DNA of 64,000 nt from Sphingomonas glacialis (lineage in GTDB: Bacteria; Pseudomonadota; Alphaproteobacteria; Sphingomonadales; Sphingomonadaceae). Position numbers and translations under genes: made by a program. Positions 61,135-64,000 of the stretch are shown here, piece by piece. Location of the stretch: contig NZ_RCZC01000007.1 of assembly GCF_006439055.1 (NCBI RefSeq), positions 62,001 to 126,000 on the forward strand, in the 5' to 3' direction. Each line of letters begins with the position of its first letter. Position 1 is the stretch's first letter. The notes below the pieces were generated by a model. It made no database searches, was not told the DNA's origin, and saw only the letters and a program-made list of their open reading frames with translations.

Positions 61135-63096
61135 TCACGTCGGTCGGTCGGTCCGGCGCTCGGGCGTCAGCTTCCAATAGGTCGCATAGCGCTCGTGCGC
61201 GATGCGATGATATGGGACGAGGCGCACCGGCGCCTGATTGGACGCGGCGATCGTGAATTCGAGCGGTCGGTCCCCGGGAGTGACCGCGCGCGCGATGCTG
61301 TCGGGATTGCCCGTCAGCATCGGCGCCGCAAACGGCGCATCGTTGTAATCGCCATATTTGCGTTCGTTGACGATGATGTCGGCGCCGGGCGCCAATCCCG
61401 CGCGGCCCAACGCGCCCGCCAGCACGAGCGGCCCATAGGTGAGCGCGACGATGTCCGGCGCGGCGGGCGCATGTTGCACGGCGACCTCCATCGCCAGCCG
61501 CAGCTCGACCACGTCGCCATTCTGCCAGGTCCGCGCGACCTCGACATAGCTTGCGGGGTTTGCGGACCGCGCCACCTCCGCACCGTTGACCAGGACGATC
61601 GCGGTTGCGCTCCAGCCCGGATGCCGCAGGCGCAGCGCCGCGCGCACGGGCCGTTGCGCGGTCCATTTGAGTGTCGTCACCGGCGCGTCGGGGAAGCGCG
61701 TCGTCTGGGTGAGCACGGCGCCCTTCGCCTTCCACGCCACCGACGAGGGGATGAACAGGTTCACATAGAGCGCGTCGGCGTCGTGGAAGTAGATCGAGTC
61801 GCGATATTTGACATGGTTCTCCATGCCCGTGCCGGTGCAGCACCAGAACGAATGCTCGGGCGTATGGTAGAGCTTCATGTAGCCCGGGCGCGCACCCTGG
61901 AAATAGGTCGCCATGCCGCTCTCGGGATCCTGCGAGGCGAGGATGCCGTTGTAGAGCGTGCGCTCATAGAAATCGGCATAGGCCGGCTGCGGATCGTGGA
62001 GGAACAGCGACCGCGTAAGCTTGAGCATATTGTGCTGGCCGCACGTCTCCGAGCCCTTGGCGGAAAAGACGTGGTCGGCGAAGTCCGCCACCGGGAAGAA
62101 ATGCTCGTTGTCGCCATGCCCGCCGCTCGCGAACGATCGGTTGAGCACCACGGTCTTCCAGAAGAACGCCGCCGCCTCGTGATATTCGGGCTTGCCGGTC
62201 GCTTCCCAGACGCGCTGGAAACCGATGATCTTGGGGATCTGCGTGTTGGCGTGCATCCCGTCGAGCGTATCGCGGCGCTGCGCCAGCGGGGTGAGCACCG
62301 CCTTCTGCGAGAAGCGCTCGGCAAGCAGGCGATAGTCGGCATTGCCGGTCATCGCGAACAGATCGGCAAAGGTCTCGCTCATCCCGCCATGTTCGGTCTC
62401 GAGCATGGTCTCGAACTGCGCGTCGCTCAGCGGCCGGGTCGCGACGACCGCCCAGTCGGCGAAGCGCAACAGCACCGCGCGCGATGTCGCGCTGTCGGTG
62501 AGCAAGACCGCATCGCGCAGCCCGGCATAGATCTTGTGGAGCGTATACCATGGCACGCCGGTGATCTTATCGCCGCGCAGATGCGCCGCGACGACCGCGG
62601 GGCCGTCGGGGAAGGCGCAGACCAGCCCGCTGTTCGAGGCCTTCTGGCATTGCGCCAACTCGCTCGCGATATGCTCGATGCGCTGCTTGAAGCGCGCATC
62701 CCTGGTCGACCGGTAGGCCAGCGCACAGGCCGACAGATAATGGCCGAGCGTATGGCCCTGGCAATTGATGTCGGCCCAGATCGGCTCCGACTCCCATCCG
62801 CCATAGACCGGGGCCTTCGCGGCGAGGCCGGCATTGACGCGGAAATTGTGGAGCAGGCGATCGGGCTCGAGCGCCAGCAGATACGCCTCGGTCATGCGTT
62901 GCGCGTGGAGGAACGGGCTCTCGAGAAGCGTCACATCGGCGATATCGAACGGTTGGAGCTTGGTCACGGGCGGGGTGCCGGCAACTGGTGCCGCCAGGAT
63001 CGGCGCGGGATCGACGAGCAGGCAGCTTGCCAGCGCGCCGACACTGACCCCGAGCAGGAAATTCCGGCGCGGCTGGCTGGAACAGTGATCGGACAT
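61135..63096 (-). CDS. GH127 beta-L-arabinofuranosidase-like enzyme
   Basis: 653 residues with a Tat-type signal (PRRNFLLGVSVGALAS). GH127 features: the alpha6/alpha6 barrel with YLLALEPDRLLHNFRVNAGLA, WYTLHKIYAGLRDA, and the zinc/thiol site Glu350-Thr-Cys352 (ETCGQHNML) and Cys419-Cys420 (FWCCTGTGMEN). These correspond to Glu338, Cys340, Cys417 (nucleophile) and Cys418 of HypBA1. Activity on beta-L-arabinofuranose of plant glycoproteins or side chains is expected; some relatives differ. It starts the GH127-GH95 operon, with a sigma70-like promoter (-35 TTGACA) in front. Confidence 0.9.
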   Translation of the reverse strand: MSDHCSSQPRRNFLLGVSVGALASCLLVDPAPILAAPVAGTPPVTKLQPFDIADVTLLESPFLHAQRMTEAYLLALEPDRLLHNFRVNAGLAAKAPVYGGWESEPIWADINCQGHTLGHYLSACALAYRSTRDARFKQRIEHIASELAQCQKASNSGLVCAFPDGPAVVAAHLRGDKITGVPWYTLHKIYAGLRDAVLLTDSATSRAVLLRFADWAVVATRPLSDAQFETMLETEHGGMSETFADLFAMTGNADYRLLAERFSQKAVLTPLAQRRDTLDGMHANTQIPKIIGFQRVWEATGKPEYHEAAAFFWKTVVLNRSFASGGHGDNEHFFPVADFADHVFSAKGSETCGQHNMLKLTRSLFLHDPQPAYADFYERTLYNGILASQDPESGMATYFQGARPGYMKLYHTPEHSFWCCTGTGMENHVKYRDSIYFHDADALYVNLFIPSSVAWKAKGAVLTQTTRFPDAPVTTLKWTAQRPVRAALRLRHPGWSATAIVLVNGAEVARSANPASYVEVARTWQNGDVVELRLAMEVAVQHAPAAPDIVALTYGPLVLAGALGRAGLAPGADIIVNERKYGDYNDAPFAAPMLTGNPDSIARAVTPGDRPLEFTIAASNQAPVRLVPYHRIAHERYATYWKLTPERRTDRPT

Positions 63097-63120
63097 GCAA
63101 AACCTCGCCTGGTATCGTTC

Positions 63121-63131
63121 TTGTCGGACAA
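63121..63131. promoter_or_regulatory. Palindrome at the GH127 promoter
   Basis: TTGTC-G-GACAA is a perfect 5+1+5 inverted repeat overlapping the -10 region of the GH127 promoter. It could be a repressor operator. Confidence 0.35.
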
Positions 63132-63158
63132 AATCGCTTTCTCGCGATCCGATGTCAA
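63130..63158 (-). promoter_or_regulatory. Sigma70-like promoter of the GH127-GH95 operon
   Basis: On the minus strand TTGACA (63158-63153) is followed by a 17-base spacer and GATTTT (63135-63130). The -35 is perfect, the -10 is weak (3 of 6), and the GH127 ATG lies 33 bases downstream. Confidence 0.55.
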
Positions 63159-63257
63159 GTTCGGGACGAAGTGCCCATGCCTGGCGATGGCCAGCTCGTT
63201 AGCGACGATGGCCGCTACGCCTGCCGCTGGGCGCACCCGCCACGAGCGACATGGATA

Positions 63258-63271
63258 TGATAACGTAAACA
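63258..63271. promoter_or_regulatory. Candidate LacI-type operator
   Basis: TGATAACGTAAACA matches the LacI-family pattern TGnTAnCGnTAnCA with one mismatch and a central CG. It lies between the divergent GH127 and LacI (63385) genes, an expected place for autoregulated control. Confidence 0.45.
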
Positions 63272-63384
63272 TGATCCTCAGCCTCTTTTTCGGCGATCGA
63301 GCGTTCCGGAATGGCGATCGCGCTGGGCGCAGGCCATTCCGGCTGGTAGCGAGGCGAATCTACAGCTCGGCAAGGGTGTGAGCA

Positions 63385-64000
63385 TTGGCAAGAAGTCCGA
63401 CGCGCGGACGTAGCGCGACGATCATCGACGTGGCGGCACGGGCCGGGGTCTCCCCGATGACGGTATCGCGCGTCATCAACGGCCGCGTTGGGGTCGGCCC
63501 CGAGACGCGTGCGAGCGTGGTCGAGGCGATCCGGGCGCTGGGCTATTCGCCTAACGTCGCCGCGCGCAGCCTGGTCACCTCGGGCGAATTGCGGATCGGC
63601 GTGATCTATTCGAACCCGAGCGCGGCGTTCATGAGCGATTTCCTGACCGGCGTCTTCGAGGAAGCGACGGTGCGCGGGGCGCGGCTGATCCTGTTGAAAG
63701 GCGAGGCGGGGCGTCCTCCGGCGCAATCCGACCTGGAAGATTTCGTCGCGTCGGGCGTCTCGGGCGTCATCCTCGCGCCGCCGCTCGGCGAGTCCCCGGC
63801 GGTGCTGCAGATGCTGCGCGACGCCGAGCTGCCCGTCGCGTGCGTCGGCGCGCATGGCGTGGACGGCGCGATCTGCGTGCGGATCGACGATCGGCGCGCG
63901 GCCTATGAGATGACGCGCGACCTGATCGCGCTGGGCCACCGGCGGCTCGGCTTCGTCGTCGGCAATCCCGACCAGTCGGCCAGCGCCGAGCGGCTCGCGG
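63385..64000 (+). CDS. LacI-family transcriptional regulator, 3' end outside window
   Basis: The frame opens at TTG 63385 (AAGGG 8 bases upstream; an in-frame stop lies just before, at 63379) and runs off the window after about 205 residues. It begins LARSPTRGRSATIIDVAARAGVSPMTVSRVING, a LacI helix-turn-helix, then the ligand domain (LRIGVIYSNPSAAFMSDF, GHRRLGFVVGNPDQSASAERLA). It is strikingly similar to the LacI protein at 57560 (SPMTVSRV, SNPS, GNPxQxASAERLA). It is divergent from GH127 and so is the probable regulator of GH127-GH95. Confidence 0.88.
   Translation, partial: MARSPTRGRSATIIDVAARAGVSPMTVSRVINGRVGVGPETRASVVEAIRALGYSPNVAARSLVTSGELRIGVIYSNPSAAFMSDFLTGVFEEATVRGARLILLKGEAGRPPAQSDLEDFVASGVSGVILAPPLGESPAVLQMLRDAELPVACVGAHGVDGAICVRIDDRRAAYEMTRDLIALGHRRLGFVVGNPDQSASAERLA

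Noticed and set aside
61195..63381. A 728-codon plus-strand frame opposite GH127
   Set aside because: It is antisense to a clear GH127 with intact catalytic residues; composition and lack of motifs mark it as a shadow frame.
1..64000. CRISPR array, insertion sequence, integrase or phage genes
   Set aside because: No regularly spaced repeats, transposase, integrase or structural phage genes were seen on either strand.

Overview
The window looks like a piece of chromosome from a high-GC alphaproteobacterium of the order Sphingomonadales, most likely Sphingomonas or a close relative. This rests on the G+C-rich coding bias, many 4-base ATGA/GTGA gene overlaps, several TonB-dependent receptors (TBDRs) with sphingomonad-type plug sequences, TBDR-linked 'tryptophan halogenase' genes, and a trigger factor with a long Lys/Ala/Pro tail. 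No phage, plasmid, insertion sequence or CRISPR array was seen.

Layout. (1) 1-10018: the 3' end of a TBDR gene, two tandem flavin-dependent halogenase-like genes, a GH74 endo-xyloglucanase and a PA14-containing GH31 alpha-xylosidase, all co-directional and tightly packed; the first three gene-to-gene steps after the TBDR include two 4-base overlaps. (2) 10015-17214, minus strand: aldose 1-epimerase, an SDR oxidoreductase, a second TBDR, a degenerate RBBP9-type hydrolase, a PhnD-like binding protein and a membrane fatty-acid desaturase. (3) 17377-32480, mostly housekeeping: FAD/NAD(P)-binding oxidoreductase, ruvX, DUF3089 hydrolase, DUF4153 membrane protein, gatCAB, an unknown membrane protein, two small coupled ORFs, tRNA-Leu(UAG), tig, a glycosyltransferase, clpP and clpX. 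(4) 32979-36280: Zn-alcohol dehydrogenase, IclR regulator, sugar mutarotase and sugar lactonase, which look like deoxy-sugar (L-fucose or L-rhamnose) catabolism. (5) 36294-55662: GH42, GH29, GH39, GH35, a hybrid histidine kinase with an N-terminal ribbon-helix-helix domain, a beta-helix protein, and a second TBDR-halogenase-GH2 module. (6) 55705-64000: MFS transporter, LacI regulator, GH95 and GH127 enzymes, and a second, truncated LacI gene.

Taken together, GH74, GH31, GH35/GH42/GH2, GH29/GH95 and GH127 are the activities needed to take apart a branched, fucosylated plant hemicellulose. Xyloglucan is the best guess, because GH74 + GH31(PA14) + GH35 + GH95 + TBDR is the enzyme set of the Cellvibrio japonicus xyloglucan system. 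The TBDRs would import oligosaccharides, periplasmic exo-enzymes would trim them, and the mutarotase, lactonase and dehydrogenase would feed released sugars into metabolism. Substrate assignments are inferences from family membership.

The most interesting observations are: an exactly spacing-conserved 82-nt promoter/leader shared by the GH39-GH35 operon and the TBDR-halogenase-GH2 operon; the ParD-like DNA-binding domain fused to a hybrid histidine kinase; the repeated TBDR-halogenase-glycosidase module, with hairpins at both TBDR-halogenase junctions; a possible broken small gene between gatA and gatB; and an alpha/beta hydrolase that has lost its nucleophilic serine.
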